Below, one piece after another: positions 1-8,830 of a stretch of 64,000 nucleotides of DNA. Position numbers and translations under genes: made by a program. The stretch covers positions 23,591 through 87,590 of the forward strand of contig CANJJS010000009.1 of the NCBI GenBank assembly GCA_947474705.1. The letters run 5' to 3'. Each line of letters starts with the position of its first letter. Within the stretch, counting starts at the first letter, position 1. The DNA is from Acetobacteraceae bacterium (lineage in GTDB: Bacteria > Pseudomonadota > Alphaproteobacteria > Acetobacterales > Acetobacteraceae). A model generated the notes under the pieces. It saw only the letters and a program-made list of their open reading frames with translations, had not been told where the DNA came from and ran no database searches.

Positions 1-278
1 TCCTCGCTAATCACGCCCTTGCGCAGCAGCGTCGCCGCGATCGACCGGATCCAGCGGCGGTAATAGCTGAGCTTGTGATACTCCGCCTCCGGGATCGACT
101 CGATGCTCCGCCGCAACTCGTCGACCGTCATGATCTGCTTCATGCCGAGCACGCCGCGCAGCGCGTCCACTTCCCGGTCGAACTCCGTCAGCGCGTGCGG
201 TTCGATATCGACCGCCTCGCACATGAATTTCGACACGCCACCCATGTCGTGGTGGGACCGTTTGTCATCGTTGTCCAT
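1..278 (-). CDS. Nitrile hydratase beta-subunit-like protein (N-terminal part, cut by window edge)
   Basis: The first 92 codons of a gene that runs off the left edge. The N-terminus has the HDMGG signature near residue 10, followed by a helical stretch (EFDREVDALRGVL) and the SYYRRW motif near residue 70, then a KGVIS turn. This order matches the N-terminal domain of nitrile hydratase and thiocyanate hydrolase beta subunits, which form the scaffold around the cobalt or iron alpha subunit. The metal-binding alpha subunit and the C-terminal SH3-like half would lie outside the window, so catalytic competence cannot be judged. It is divergent from the YVTN propeller gene, about 110 bases apart. 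It could instead be a nitrile hydratase accessory protein of the same fold. Confidence 0.7.
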   Translation of the reverse strand, partial: MDNDDKRSHHDMGGVSKFMCEAVDIEPHALTEFDREVDALRGVLGMKQIMTVDELRRSIESIPEAEYHKLSYYRRWIRSIAATLLRKGVISE

Positions 279-388
279 TCCTCCACCCTACCAAGACCTT
301 GGCCGCCGGTAAATCGCCATCCACGCCAACCCGCGCTACACTCCCGCGCGGACCGCCCGAAGAGGCGGAAAATGAAGGAAACCCGACC

Positions 389-1537
389 ATGAAACGCCTG
401 ATTTTCGCGTCCCTGCTGCTGGCGGGCACCAGCTTGCAAACCGCCCATGCCGATCTGCTGATCTCCGCCAACGACGGCAAGGCGGAGCTGGTAAACGGCG
501 TCAACACCGTCCCCGCCAACCCGGTGCCGGACAATATTTCCATCGTCGACCTCTCCACCTCCCCGCCCAAGGTCAAAGCGGAAATTCAGATGCCGACCTC
601 CCTGGTCGGCCCGCCCTCCTCCGTCGCCATCTCCCGCGACGAATCCTACGCGCTGGTCACCGCCGCGACCAAAATCGACCCCGCCGACAAGAAGAAAATC
701 GTTCCGCATAACCTGCTCAGCGTCGTGGACCTGAAAGCCTCGCCGCCGAAGGTGATCGCGACGCACGAAACCGGCGCGGGCGCGTCCGGCGTGGCGATCA
801 ATCGCGCGGGCACCCTGGCTTTGGTCGCGAACCGGCAGGAAGGCACGGTTTCCGTCTTTTCCATCGCCGGCAATGTTCTCACCGCCGCCGGAAAAGTCGA
901 TCTGGGCGCGCCGAAATCCGAGCCCAGCGCGGTCGCGATAACCCCCGACGGCAAGCGCGCTTTGGTCACCCGGACCGGCGACAACAAGGTCACCGTGCTG
1001 AACATCGATGGCACGAAAGTCACGCTCTCCGGCCGCGATGTTTACGCCGGTCATAAACCCTATCCCGCCGGCATCTCGCCAGACGGAAAATTCGCGGTCG
1101 TCGCCAATGTCGGCATGGGCGGCGGCGACAACGACACGATCAGCCTGATCGACCTGACCGCGAACCCGCCGAGAACCGTCGACACCGTGTCCGTCGGTCC
1201 GACGCCGGAAAGCATGACCATCTCCCCGAACGGGAAATACGTCGCGGTGACCATCATCAACGGCACCAGCCGCCCCAGCGACTCGCCGTTCTTCAACCCG
1301 CGCGGCAAGATGCCGGTGTTCGAAGTGAAAAACATGAAATTCGTCCGGGTCGCCGAGGCCCCGATCGGCCGCTGGTGTCAGGGCGCCGGCTGGAACAAAT
1401 CCAGCAGCCTGATCCTGATGCAATGCATGGTCGAACAAGAACTGCAAATGTTCAAATTCGACGGCAAAACCCTGACCCCCGCCGGCGCGATCAAGGTCAA
1501 GGGCGGCCCCGCCGGGATCGCCACCACGCCGGGCTGA
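389..1537 (+). CDS. Secreted YVTN-family beta-propeller protein
   Basis: A 382-residue protein with a clear Sec signal peptide (MKRLIFASLLLAG, cleavage after THAHA-like residues near 22). The mature part consists of repeated propeller blades with motifs such as AITPDGKRALVT, GISPDGKFAVVAN and TISPNGKYVAVT, the pattern of YVTN/lactonase-like seven-bladed propellers. The ATG at 389 is preceded by AAGGAA at a normal distance and starts exactly at the signal peptide; a longer TTG-initiated frame would bury the signal. The substrate or partner is not readable from sequence; such proteins bind ligands or redox partners in the periplasm. A second propeller of the same class lies at 45,261. Confidence 0.8.
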   Translation: MKRLIFASLLLAGTSLQTAHADLLISANDGKAELVNGVNTVPANPVPDNISIVDLSTSPPKVKAEIQMPTSLVGPPSSVAISRDESYALVTAATKIDPADKKKIVPHNLLSVVDLKASPPKVIATHETGAGASGVAINRAGTLALVANRQEGTVSVFSIAGNVLTAAGKVDLGAPKSEPSAVAITPDGKRALVTRTGDNKVTVLNIDGTKVTLSGRDVYAGHKPYPAGISPDGKFAVVANVGMGGGDNDTISLIDLTANPPRTVDTVSVGPTPESMTISPNGKYVAVTIINGTSRPSDSPFFNPRGKMPVFEVKNMKFVRVAEAPIGRWCQGAGWNKSSSLILMQCMVEQELQMFKFDGKTLTPAGAIKVKGGPAGIATTPG

Positions 1538-1567
1538 TCCCCATCGCCAAAGGACAGGCGGACGCGG

Positions 1568-3352
1568 TCAGATCGCGTCCGCCGTCCCCTGACGTTGCCG
1601 GTCCGCCTCCAACAACGCGGTCAGTTCCTCCACTTCCTGCGCGGCGCTTTGGATCAATCGCGCCTCGTCCCGGTAAATCTCGTGACTTTCCAACAAATGC
1701 GCCTCGTCGCGCGCGCGGAAAATCGCGACGCCGCGCGCCGCCTCCGCCTCCGGCACGCCCATCGCCATCAGGCTTAATTCGGCCAGACGCAACCCGGAAT
1801 GAAACGTATCCCGCACCAGCCCGTCGACATTCCGATCCATTAACAAATGCGCGTGGTGCCGGTTCCGCGCCCGCGCCAGGATCGTCAAATTCGGATGATT
1901 CCGCTTCGCCGTTTCCACCGTCCGCAACGTCCGGTCCATATCGTCCAACGCCACGATCAACAGCGAGCCCGCGTCCGCCCCGGCGGCGCGCAGCACATCC
2001 GGCCGCGCCGCGTCGCCGTAATAAACCTTGCCACCAAAGCGCCGGATCACGTCCACCTGGCCCGGGTCTCGTTCCAACGCGGTGAAGGGGATACCGTGCA
2101 TGGTGAGGACACGGCCGACGATCTGGCCAACCCGGCCAAACCCCGCCAGGATGACTTTCGCGTCCGCCCCGTCCAGCGCATCGAACACCGGTTCCGGCGC
2201 GGCTTTCAGGCGCGGCACCAGAAGTTTCTCCGATACCGCGAACAACACCGGTGTCGCCAGCATCGACGCCGCCGAGACCAAGGTCGCCAGCGCCGCCATT
2301 TCCGGCGCCAAAACGCCAATCCCCACCGCCACCCCCAACAGCACAAAACTAAATTCGCTGGCCTGCGCCAAGGCCAGCGCGAACCGGACCGCGTTCGTCC
2401 GGTCCCGTCCCGCCGCCATCGCCAGCCCGTACCCCACCGCGATCTTCGCCGCCAGCAACGCCCCCAGCGCCGCCGCCAAAAGGCCCGGATGCGCCGCCGC
2501 CGCGCGCAAATCCGCGGACATACCGACGGAAATAAAGAAAAACCCGAGCAGGGTATTTTCGAAAGGTGCGATATCCGCCTGCAACTCGTGCCGGTACTCC
2601 GAATCCGACAGCATCGCCCCCGCCAAAAATGCCCCCAAACTGGGCGACAAACCGGCCTCCTCCGCGAGCAACGCCGACCCCGCCACCAACAACAACGCCA
2701 CCGTCGTGAACAATTCCGGCGAACTCGCCCCGCCAATCGCCCGGAACAACGGCCCAACCAAAAACCGCCCCCCACCGAGAATCAGGCCAATCGCCGCGAC
2801 ACCTTTCCCCACCTCAACCCACGGCAACGCCATCGCGTGGCCCGGCGCCAGCAACGGCACCAACGCGACCAGCGGAATGAACGCCATGTCCTGAAACAGC
2901 AGCACCGCGAACGCGTCCCGTCCCGCCGGCGCCGCCAGCAACGCCCGCTCGCCCAACATCGGCAACACGATCGCCGTCGAGGACAGCGCCAGCCCAAACC
3001 CCAGCACCGCCGCCCCGGCCCAACCCACACCCGCCAGATACGCCAACCCCGCAAGCCCCGCCGCCGTGACCGCCACCTGCGCCGATCCCAGCCCGAACAC
3101 CGGCCGGCGCATCACCCATAACCGTCTGGGACGCAGTTCCAGCCCGATCAGAAACATCAACATGATCACGCCCAGCGAGGCGACATTCGCGATCTGCCCA
3201 ACATCCGTCACCAGCCGCAGCCCCGAGGGCCCGATCGCCAAACCCGCGACCAAATAACCCAACACACTCCCCAACCCCGATTTCCGGGTCAAAGGCACGG
3301 CAATCGTGGCGGCGGCGAGCAAGGCGACCAACGTAATCAGCATGAAGTCCAT
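1568..3352 (-). CDS. CPA2-family cation:proton antiporter with TrkA-N domain (KefB/KefC-like)
   Basis: A 594-residue integral membrane protein. Residues about 1-385 form a run of about twelve hydrophobic segments of the Na+/H+ exchanger (CPA2) fold; residues about 400-520 are a Rossmann-type TrkA-N domain starting VILAGFGRVGQIVGRVL, which binds NAD(H) or glutathione adducts in KefC. The C-terminus is a charged helical tail. The family exports K+ or Na+ in exchange for protons and in KefC protects against electrophiles. The start ATG at 3352 lies just upstream of the first membrane segment. It is divergent from the aldo/keto reductase, about 70 bases apart. Ion specificity is unknown. Confidence 0.87.
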   Translation of the reverse strand: MDFMLITLVALLAAATIAVPLTRKSGLGSVLGYLVAGLAIGPSGLRLVTDVGQIANVASLGVIMLMFLIGLELRPRRLWVMRRPVFGLGSAQVAVTAAGLAGLAYLAGVGWAGAAVLGFGLALSSTAIVLPMLGERALLAAPAGRDAFAVLLFQDMAFIPLVALVPLLAPGHAMALPWVEVGKGVAAIGLILGGGRFLVGPLFRAIGGASSPELFTTVALLLVAGSALLAEEAGLSPSLGAFLAGAMLSDSEYRHELQADIAPFENTLLGFFFISVGMSADLRAAAAHPGLLAAALGALLAAKIAVGYGLAMAAGRDRTNAVRFALALAQASEFSFVLLGVAVGIGVLAPEMAALATLVSAASMLATPVLFAVSEKLLVPRLKAAPEPVFDALDGADAKVILAGFGRVGQIVGRVLTMHGIPFTALERDPGQVDVIRRFGGKVYYGDAARPDVLRAAGADAGSLLIVALDDMDRTLRTVETAKRNHPNLTILARARNRHHAHLLMDRNVDGLVRDTFHSGLRLAELSLMAMGVPEAEAARGVAIFRARDEAHLLESHEIYRDEARLIQSAAQEVEELTALLEADRQRQGTADAI

Positions 3353-3423
3353 CCACGAAGGGGGGGTTTCTCGCCCACCCTGACATCGTGGATACTCCCG
3401 CGAAAGCGGGAGACCCCAACACC

Positions 3424-4386
3424 ATGAAAACCCACAATTTCGGCCGGCTTGGCCAGGTATCCACCCTCACCCTTGGCGGCGGCGGACTCGGCCAGCTCTG
3501 GGGCGCCACCACGCGCGAGGAATGCGTCGCCACCGTCAAAGCCGCCATCGACGCCGGAATCACCCTCCTGGACCTCGCCCCCCGTTACGGCGACGGAAAG
3601 GCCGAGCAGGTCGTCGGCGAAGCCTTCGGCGGCCGCCTCCCCGCCGGCATCCGCGTCACCTCCAAATGCAATCTGGGCAATCCCCCACCCGCGCGCATCG
3701 AACGAATCCTCAGACAATCGATCGAGTCCAGCCTACGCCTGACCCAACTCGACAAACTGGACGTCTTCTTCCTCCACTCCAACATCGTGCCACGCGGCGA
3801 CGCCATGTGGCGCCGCGTCGATACCTCCCGTTTCGTTCCGCAAGAAGTCTTCGAAGACACCATCCGCCCATTATTCGAAAAATTCGTGAAAGAGGGCCTG
3901 ATCGGCGCCTGGGGCATCACCGGCATCGGACACCCCGACGCCATCCTCGCCGCTCTGAGCCAGGACCCGAAACCCGCCGTGGTCCAGGTCATCGCCAACC
4001 TGCTCGACTCCCCCGGCGGCCTGAAATTCTTCGACGGCCCGGCGAAACCCCGGGAGATCATGGCCGCCGCGCACGCCAACGGAGTCGCCGTCATGGGCAT
4101 CCGCGCGGTACAGGCGGGCGCCCTGACCGCCGCCCTCGACCGCCCGCTCCCCGCTGACCACCCAGAAATGACCGATTACGCCCGCGCCGCCGGCTACCGC
4201 GCGCTCTGCGCCGAACTTGGCGAGAACCCGGCGATCCTGGCCCACCGTTACGCGCTGTCGCTGCCGATCGATACGCTGGTGCTCGGCGTCAAAAACCGCC
4301 AGGAACTGGCCGAATGCGTCGCCGCCGCCGAAGCGGGCCCGCCACCGGCGGATATCGTCGCGCGGATCGACGCGTCGGTCGCCTGA
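3424..4386 (+). CDS. Aldo/keto reductase
   Basis: A 320-residue NAD(P)H-dependent oxidoreductase of the AKR superfamily (TIM barrel). The catalytic tetrad is recognisable: Asp and Tyr in LLDLAPRYGDG near residue 47-54, Lys in VTSKCN, and His in LDVFFLHSN. The C-terminal part contains VLGVKNRQELAECV, which matches the cofactor-binding region of AKRs. I start at the ATG at 3424; an upstream in-frame start at 3388 would add 12 residues with no family similarity. The family reduces aldehydes and ketones; the physiological substrate is unknown. It converges on the thiolase-like gene, with a large inverted repeat in between. Confidence 0.85.
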   Translation: MKTHNFGRLGQVSTLTLGGGGLGQLWGATTREECVATVKAAIDAGITLLDLAPRYGDGKAEQVVGEAFGGRLPAGIRVTSKCNLGNPPPARIERILRQSIESSLRLTQLDKLDVFFLHSNIVPRGDAMWRRVDTSRFVPQEVFEDTIRPLFEKFVKEGLIGAWGITGIGHPDAILAALSQDPKPAVVQVIANLLDSPGGLKFFDGPAKPREIMAAAHANGVAVMGIRAVQAGALTAALDRPLPADHPEMTDYARAAGYRALCAELGENPAILAHRYALSLPIDTLVLGVKNRQELAECVAAAEAGPPPADIVARIDASVA

Positions 4387-4409
4387 GGTCAGCGGGCGGC
4401 GGAAAGGAA

Positions 4410-4640
4410 ACCCTGGGGCTTTGCCCCGGACCCCACGGGGGCTTTGCCCCTCGACCCCACCAGGGCGGGGGCCCTGGACCCGTTTAATGGGTGAGATGAA
4501 GAAGGGGGGCCTACTCGGACGTTGATACGTCATTGATGGCCCCCCTACTTCATCTCCCCCAAAAAGATGGCATCCAAGGCCCTACCTTGGCGGGTTCGAA
4601 GGGCAGCGCCCTCGTGGGGTCCGGGGCAAAGCCCCGGGTC
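4410..4640. repeat. Pair of inverted copies of a GC-rich dispersed repeat between convergent genes
   Basis: This 305-base gap between two convergent stop codons holds two copies of an about 100-base repeat in opposite orientation. The left copy (4410-4511) begins CCCTGGGGCTTTGCCCCGG, and the right copy (4538-4640) is nearly its reverse complement. The inner arms GAGATGAAGAAGGGGGGCC (4493-4511) and GGCCCCCCTACTTCATCTC (4538-4556) pair with one mismatch around a 26-base centre. The transcript from either strand would fold into a long hairpin, so it probably acts as a bidirectional terminator and RNA-stability element. Related copies occur at 10,755 and 33,894. It has no open frame of its own worth calling. 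Confidence 0.8.
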
Positions 4641-4691
4641 TCTCTTCCCACGCCCGGCCAACCCAGTGCCCGGCGACAGCGACACCCGCCC

Positions 4692-5864
4692 TCAGCCCGA
4701 CGCGTGCCGGCTCAAAATCAGCGACGAGTGGAAGTTCAGAATTCCTCCATTGCCGCTGACCAGCACATAATCGTTCCGTTCCACCTGGCGTTCGCCCGCG
4801 GTCCCGCGCGCCTGCACCACCGCCTCCGCCAGCGGCGTGAACGCCCACATATAGAACCCCGACAACTGCCCGCCGCCCGTGTTCGTCGGCAACGCCCCGC
4901 CCGGCCCAAGCTTCCCGTCGGCGACAAACGGCCCGCCCTCGCCCTTGGCGCAAAACCCGTAATCCTCCAACGACACCAGCACCGTGTAAGTATAACAATC
5001 GTAGAGTTGCAGCGTGCCGATATCCTTCCGCTCGATCCCCGCCATCTTGAACGCCGCGTCGCCCGCCTGCCTGGCGCCCGTCTCAACCGCCGGATGACGC
5101 GAGGAATCCAAATTGTCCCCCGGTGCCCGCTGCGCGTAGCCCAGCACATTCACCGGCGTTTGTTTCAGATCCCGCGCCCGCTCCGCCGAGGTCACGATCG
5201 TCGCCACCGCCCCATTCGACACCAGGCAACAATCGAACAACCGCAACGGCTCAGCAATATAGCGAGAATTATAATAATCGTCCATCGACATCGGCGCCTT
5301 CATCTGCGCCCATGGGCTCATCCGCGCCCATTTCCGCTGGCCCGTGGCGATCGTCCCAAGCTGTTCGGATGTCGTGCCATAAAGATGCATGTGCCGCTGG
5401 GCCGCCATCGCGTATCCCAGATTGGCGCCGAAATCCCCATAATGCGCCTTCAGACCCGCCATGCCCCCCAAGGGAAACCGGTGCGGCCCCGAATAGGACT
5501 GGCCCGCGCCCCGCGTCGGCGTCAGCGGCGCGTCCGCGTAAACCAGCGCCACCGTCGTCGCGAGGCCCTCGCGAATGGCCATGCACGCATATTGCATCAT
5601 GCTGCCCATGGTCGAGCCATAAGCGTTCATCACATTGATCAACGTCAGATTTTCGAACCCGAGCATCATCTGCGCCCGAGGGTCCATATCCCCCGGAATA
5701 TTCGCGTTGATCAGAAGCCCATCGACGTCGCTCTTCTTCAACCCCGCGTCGTCCAGCGCCATCGCGATCGCATCCGCCGCGAAATCCACGGACCGCCGCC
5801 CGTAAATCTTGCCCATCTTCGTGACACCGAGCCCGACAATGGCCCCTTTCGGCTGATTCGCCAT
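4692..5864 (-). CDS. Thiolase-fold protein without the nucleophilic cysteine (SCP-x/Ltp2-like)
   Basis: A 390-residue thiolase-superfamily protein. The segment that normally carries the acyl-accepting cysteine (N-A-C-G-S-G) reads NAYGSTMGSMM near residue 85, and the usual GHP histidine motif near the C-terminus is replaced by NTGGGQLSGFYMW. Loss of both is typical of the lipid-transfer/SCP-x branch, whose member Ltp2 works with a DUF35 partner as a retro-aldolase in steroid side-chain removal. The next gene upstream in the same operon is exactly such a DUF35 protein. Start: the ATG at 5864 with GGGAG upstream; the TTG at 5882 overlapping the previous stop is less likely. A thiolytic acetyltransferase role is therefore doubtful; the substrate is unknown. 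Confidence 0.8.
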   Translation of the reverse strand: MANQPKGAIVGLGVTKMGKIYGRRSVDFAADAIAMALDDAGLKKSDVDGLLINANIPGDMDPRAQMMLGFENLTLINVMNAYGSTMGSMMQYACMAIREGLATTVALVYADAPLTPTRGAGQSYSGPHRFPLGGMAGLKAHYGDFGANLGYAMAAQRHMHLYGTTSEQLGTIATGQRKWARMSPWAQMKAPMSMDDYYNSRYIAEPLRLFDCCLVSNGAVATIVTSAERARDLKQTPVNVLGYAQRAPGDNLDSSRHPAVETGARQAGDAAFKMAGIERKDIGTLQLYDCYTYTVLVSLEDYGFCAKGEGGPFVADGKLGPGGALPTNTGGGQLSGFYMWAFTPLAEAVVQARGTAGERQVERNDYVLVSGNGGILNFHSSLILSRHASG

Positions 5865-5878
5865 CTTCGTTCTCCCGC

Positions 5879-6295
5879 TCAACCCGCCACGACGCGAAAC
5901 TTCGGAACGCTGACATTATCGCCAACATCCTCGAACACCGCTTCAAGTTTCATTCCGACACGCAACGCCGCGTTTTCCACGCCCACGACATTGGAAATCA
6001 TCCGCACGCCTTCCTCCAGATCCACCTGAGAGACATTGTACGGCACGGCGGACGCGAAGCCCGGGTTCATCACCTGATGCATGATCGCGAAGGTGTACAG
6101 CGTCCCCCGCCCGCTGGCGGCACGCCATTCCAGCTTCGTCTCGAAACAATGCGGGCAGCGCTCGCGCACCGGGAAACTCCATTTTCCGCAGCCGGTGCAA
6201 TGTTGCAGCATCAACTTCCCACCCCGCGCGCCATCGAAAAACGGCGCGGTGATCTCGTCGGGAATGGGAATGGGTTTCGCGACAGCCTGTGACAT
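5879..6295 (-). CDS. Zn-ribbon OB-fold protein (DUF35/ChsH2-like)
   Basis: A 138-residue protein with a rubredoxin-like zinc ribbon, cysteines at 33, 36, 47 and 50 (C-T-G-C and C-P-H-C), followed by an OB-fold (GRGTLYTFAIMHQ onward). DUF35 proteins sit on thiolase-like enzymes and shape or complete the active site. It is the first gene of a two-gene operon with the thiolase-like protein, 14 bases apart. There are two in-frame ATGs, at 6301 and 6295. AAGGAG lies only 2 bases before the first but 8 bases before the second, so I choose the second. Confidence 0.85.
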   Translation of the reverse strand: MSQAVAKPIPIPDEITAPFFDGARGGKLMLQHCTGCGKWSFPVRERCPHCFETKLEWRAASGRGTLYTFAIMHQVMNPGFASAVPYNVSQVDLEEGVRMISNVVGVENAALRVGMKLEAVFEDVGDNVSVPKFRVVAG

Positions 6296-6445
6296 GGACA
6301 TTTCTCCTTATGTTTCGACGCTAGCGGGCGGGCCGGAGCATGACAACCGGGACAGCGCCGCGTGCCCCCCCAACACCCCCGCGATTCGCGCTTGCCCGCC
6401 GCCCGAGGATGGGAGACAAGCCCGGTCGGGTCTGGAGAGTTCGAT

Positions 6446-7003
6446 ATGGCCATTCTGAAAATCGCCCGCATGGGCAACCCGGTGCTGCTGCGCCAGTGCG
6501 ATCCCGTGCCCGATCCCACGGCGCCGGAAATCCGGCGCCTGATCGCCGATATGATGGAAACGATGGAAGACGCGCCAGGCGTCGGCCTCGCCGCGCCGCA
6601 GGTGTTCGTGCCGCTCCGCCTGTTCGTCTTCCGCGTCCCCGGCGACCGCGCCAGCGCCGATCCCAACAGCGCGGGCGTGCCCAACACCGTCATTATCAAC
6701 CCGGAGATCGAAGCCATCGGCGAGGAAACCGGCCTGAACTGGGAAGGCTGCCTCTCGATCCCGGAAATGCGCGCCGTCGTGCCCCGCGCCCTGCACATCA
6801 AATATCGCGGCGTGGACATGAACGGCGAACCGGTCGAAGGCACGGCCTCGCGCTTTCACGCCCGGGTCATGCAGCACGAATACGATCACCTCGACGGCAT
6901 CCTCTACCCCATGCGCGTCACCGATTTCCGCTACTTCGGCTTCAACCGGGAACTCGACCAGGCGGCCGAGGCCCAGCAACGCCAACAGACCGGCCAATCG
7001 TGA
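6446..7003 (+). CDS. def: Peptide deformylase
   Basis: A 185-residue metallohydrolase that removes the formyl group from the N-terminal methionine of new proteins. All three family motifs are intact: GVGLAAPQ (45-52), EGCLS (100-104, metal-binding Cys102) and QHEYDHLDG (143-151, His144, Glu145 and His148). The start at 6446 has GGAG upstream and gives the standard N-terminus MAILKIARMGNPVL. The stop overlaps the GTG start of the COQ9-like gene, so the two are probably co-translated. It is not next to fmt (methionyl-tRNA formyltransferase), the common partner in other bacteria. Confidence 0.95.
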   Translation: MAILKIARMGNPVLLRQCDPVPDPTAPEIRRLIADMMETMEDAPGVGLAAPQVFVPLRLFVFRVPGDRASADPNSAGVPNTVIINPEIEAIGEETGLNWEGCLSIPEMRAVVPRALHIKYRGVDMNGEPVEGTASRFHARVMQHEYDHLDGILYPMRVTDFRYFGFNRELDQAAEAQQRQQTGQS

Positions 7004-7611
7004 TCGCCCCGCCGGAGCGCCTGGCCGAACGCGACGCGGCGGTGGAGGCGATGCTGGCGCATGTGCCCTTCGACGGGTGGACGCGAAAAGCCCTGCGCGC
7101 GGGCCTGGCCGACGCCGGCATGCCCGCGGATGAAGCCGAGTTGCTGTTCCCCGGCGGCGCGGCGGATATGATCGCGGTGTTCTGCGACCTGATCGACCGG
7201 CGCATGGAAGCGGCCGCCGCCAACCTGACCGAAACCCGCACCACCGCGCGGGTCCGGGCGATCGTCGCCGCCCGGCTGGACCTGACCCGCCCGCACAAGG
7301 AAGCCGTGCGGCGCGCTTTGTCGTACCTGGCGCTGCCCGGTCACACGGGCACGGCGGCGGCGATCATGGGGCGGACCGTCGATGCGATCTGGCACGCGGC
7401 GGGCGATCGCTCGGCCGATTTCAGTTGGTACACCAAGCGCGCGATCCTGACCGCCGTTTATGGCGCGGTGCTGTTGTTCTGGTTGCGCGATGGCAGCGAA
7501 GACGGGGCCGAGACCCGCGCCTTTCTGGACCGGCGCCTGCGCGATGCCGGACGGATCGGCCAAACACGCGCGCGCATCGCCGGGTTCTTCGCGCGGGCCC
7601 GGCCCGCCTGA
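7000..7611 (+). CDS. COQ9-family protein (ubiquinone biosynthesis accessory)
   Basis: A 203-residue, mostly helical protein with the COQ9 hallmark near the C-terminus (DFSWYTKRAILTAVYGAVLLFWL). In the TetR-like fold of COQ9 this helix is amphipathic and binds lipid. Mitochondrial COQ9 presents ubiquinone precursors to the hydroxylase COQ7; in alphaproteobacteria the homologue is widespread. The GTG start at 7000 overlaps the def stop (GTGA). The frame upstream of this point is open but lies inside def and shows no family similarity. Confidence 0.85.
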   Translation: MIAPPERLAERDAAVEAMLAHVPFDGWTRKALRAGLADAGMPADEAELLFPGGAADMIAVFCDLIDRRMEAAAANLTETRTTARVRAIVAARLDLTRPHKEAVRRALSYLALPGHTGTAAAIMGRTVDAIWHAAGDRSADFSWYTKRAILTAVYGAVLLFWLRDGSEDGAETRAFLDRRLRDAGRIGQTRARIAGFFARARPA

Positions 7612-7677
7612 CGGACCGCCACCTGTAACGAGATTGTCGGTTTCAGGCCTGTAAACATGGCCGGCAGGAGGCCGGTC

Positions 7678-8016
7678 ATGCGATCTTTCGGGTTTATTGT
7701 CGAGAAAATGGGGGTTTTCCACGAAACCCGGGTGCCGGACACACGCCTCTCGCGCGCCAACCCGCCAGACGCCTTGTTGCTCGACGAGGCCGTGAAGTCC
7801 GCTTTCGATCTGGCCTGCCTCAACGGCGACCTGGAAACAGCGGCCGATCTGCTGGAGGTCCTGATCCGGCGCGAAGCCCGCGCCGCGAAAGACGCGCGAA
7901 CGGCGCGCCCGGACGGCGGCACGCTGCTGCCGCGCATGCGGGCGGAGCTGGACCGCCGCCACATCATGCGCGGGACGCGGCCGCCAGAGGGATTGTGGCG
8001 CACCGCGCCCGATTGA
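7678..8016 (+). CDS. Hypothetical protein, 112 residues
   Basis: I do not recognise this protein. A textbook AGGAGG lies 6 bases before the ATG at 7678, which decides against the earlier in-frame ATG at 7657. It is predicted soluble and charged, with a helical segment at about 40-65 (DEAVKSAFDLACLNGDLETAADLLEV) and an Arg-rich C-terminus. There is no signal peptide or membrane segment. A near-palindrome GTTTCAGGCCTGTAAAC (7640-7656) lies just upstream and could be an operator. Gene-like codon use and the strong ribosome-binding site support it as real. Confidence 0.65.
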   Translation: MRSFGFIVEKMGVFHETRVPDTRLSRANPPDALLLDEAVKSAFDLACLNGDLETAADLLEVLIRREARAAKDARTARPDGGTLLPRMRAELDRRHIMRGTRPPEGLWRTAPD

Positions 8017-8107
8017 GATGGCCCAAATCGGCGCGCGTTTATTGGCTCTCCGATTGAAGCACGCGGCCAGTTACGGAAGGTGACCGAACCCGAAGGAAAA
8101 CCGCGTC

Positions 8108-8830
8108 ATGTCCGGTTCTTACCCCATCTCGAAGCGCAACAAGGTCGTGCGCCGCCACGAACGCGGACATTACGACCATGCGTCCGTGCATGCGATCCTG
8201 GATGGCGCCTTACTGGCCAATATCGCTTACGTCGTGGACGGACAGCCTTTTTGCACACCGACCGCGTTCTGGCGCGACGGCGAGCATCTGTACTGGCACG
8301 GCTCCTCCGCCAGCCGGATGGTTCGGTTTCAGGCGCCGGGCGTCCCGGTCTGCGTGACGGTGACCCATCTGGACGCGCTGGTGCTGGCGCGTTCGGCGTT
8401 TCATCACTCGGTCAATTACCGCTCGGTCATGGCATTCGGCACCGCGCGGATTTTGGACGGGCGTGAGGAAAAGCGCCGGGCGATCGATGGGTTCGTCGAC
8501 CGGTTCTATCCCGGCCGGTCCGCGTTGCTACGGCCGGTCAACAGCCAGGAGTTCAAGGCGACGACGTTCATCGGGATGGAGATCGAGCAGGCCTCGGCGA
8601 AGATCCGCGAGACCCATGTTGGGGACGACGAAGAAGATTACGCCTTGCCGATCTGGGCCGCGCGCTATCCGGTGCGCCAGATCGTCGGGGCGGCGGAACC
8701 CTGCCCGCGGCAACATCCGGACGCCCGCCAGCCACCGCCAGGAATGGCGCCGTACCGGGAAGGACGCGCGCTGGACGAGGTCCTGACGGAGGCGTTCCGG
8801 GCCACGGCGCCACCGCGCGCGGAAGAGTAA
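8108..8830 (+). CDS. Pyridoxamine 5'-phosphate oxidase-family flavoprotein (NimA-like)
   Basis: A 240-residue protein of the split-barrel FMN-binding superfamily. The N-terminal part (RHERGHYDHASVHAILDGA, then ANIAYVVDGQPFCTPTAFWRDGEHLYWHGSSASRM) is typical of the NimA/PPOX subgroup that reduces nitroaromatic or haem-like substrates or simply binds FMN. FMN is expected to bind through the segment around HGSSASRM. The C-terminus (from about 195) is proline- and arginine-rich and not conserved. It stands alone in the forward direction; the role is not deducible further. Confidence 0.8.
   Translation: MSGSYPISKRNKVVRRHERGHYDHASVHAILDGALLANIAYVVDGQPFCTPTAFWRDGEHLYWHGSSASRMVRFQAPGVPVCVTVTHLDALVLARSAFHHSVNYRSVMAFGTARILDGREEKRRAIDGFVDRFYPGRSALLRPVNSQEFKATTFIGMEIEQASAKIRETHVGDDEEDYALPIWAARYPVRQIVGAAEPCPRQHPDARQPPPGMAPYREGRALDEVLTEAFRATAPPRAEE

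Noticed and set aside
188..1447. Long minus-strand open frame (419 codons) opposite the first propeller gene
   Set aside because: It is a compositional shadow of the GC-rich plus-strand gene; no ribosome-binding site, no family motif, and the plus-strand product has a signal peptide and propeller repeats.
7640..7656. Near-palindrome GTTTCAGGCCTGTAAAC as a terminator
   Set aside because: Too short and imperfect, no T-tract; at most an operator, so it is only mentioned with the neighbouring gene.
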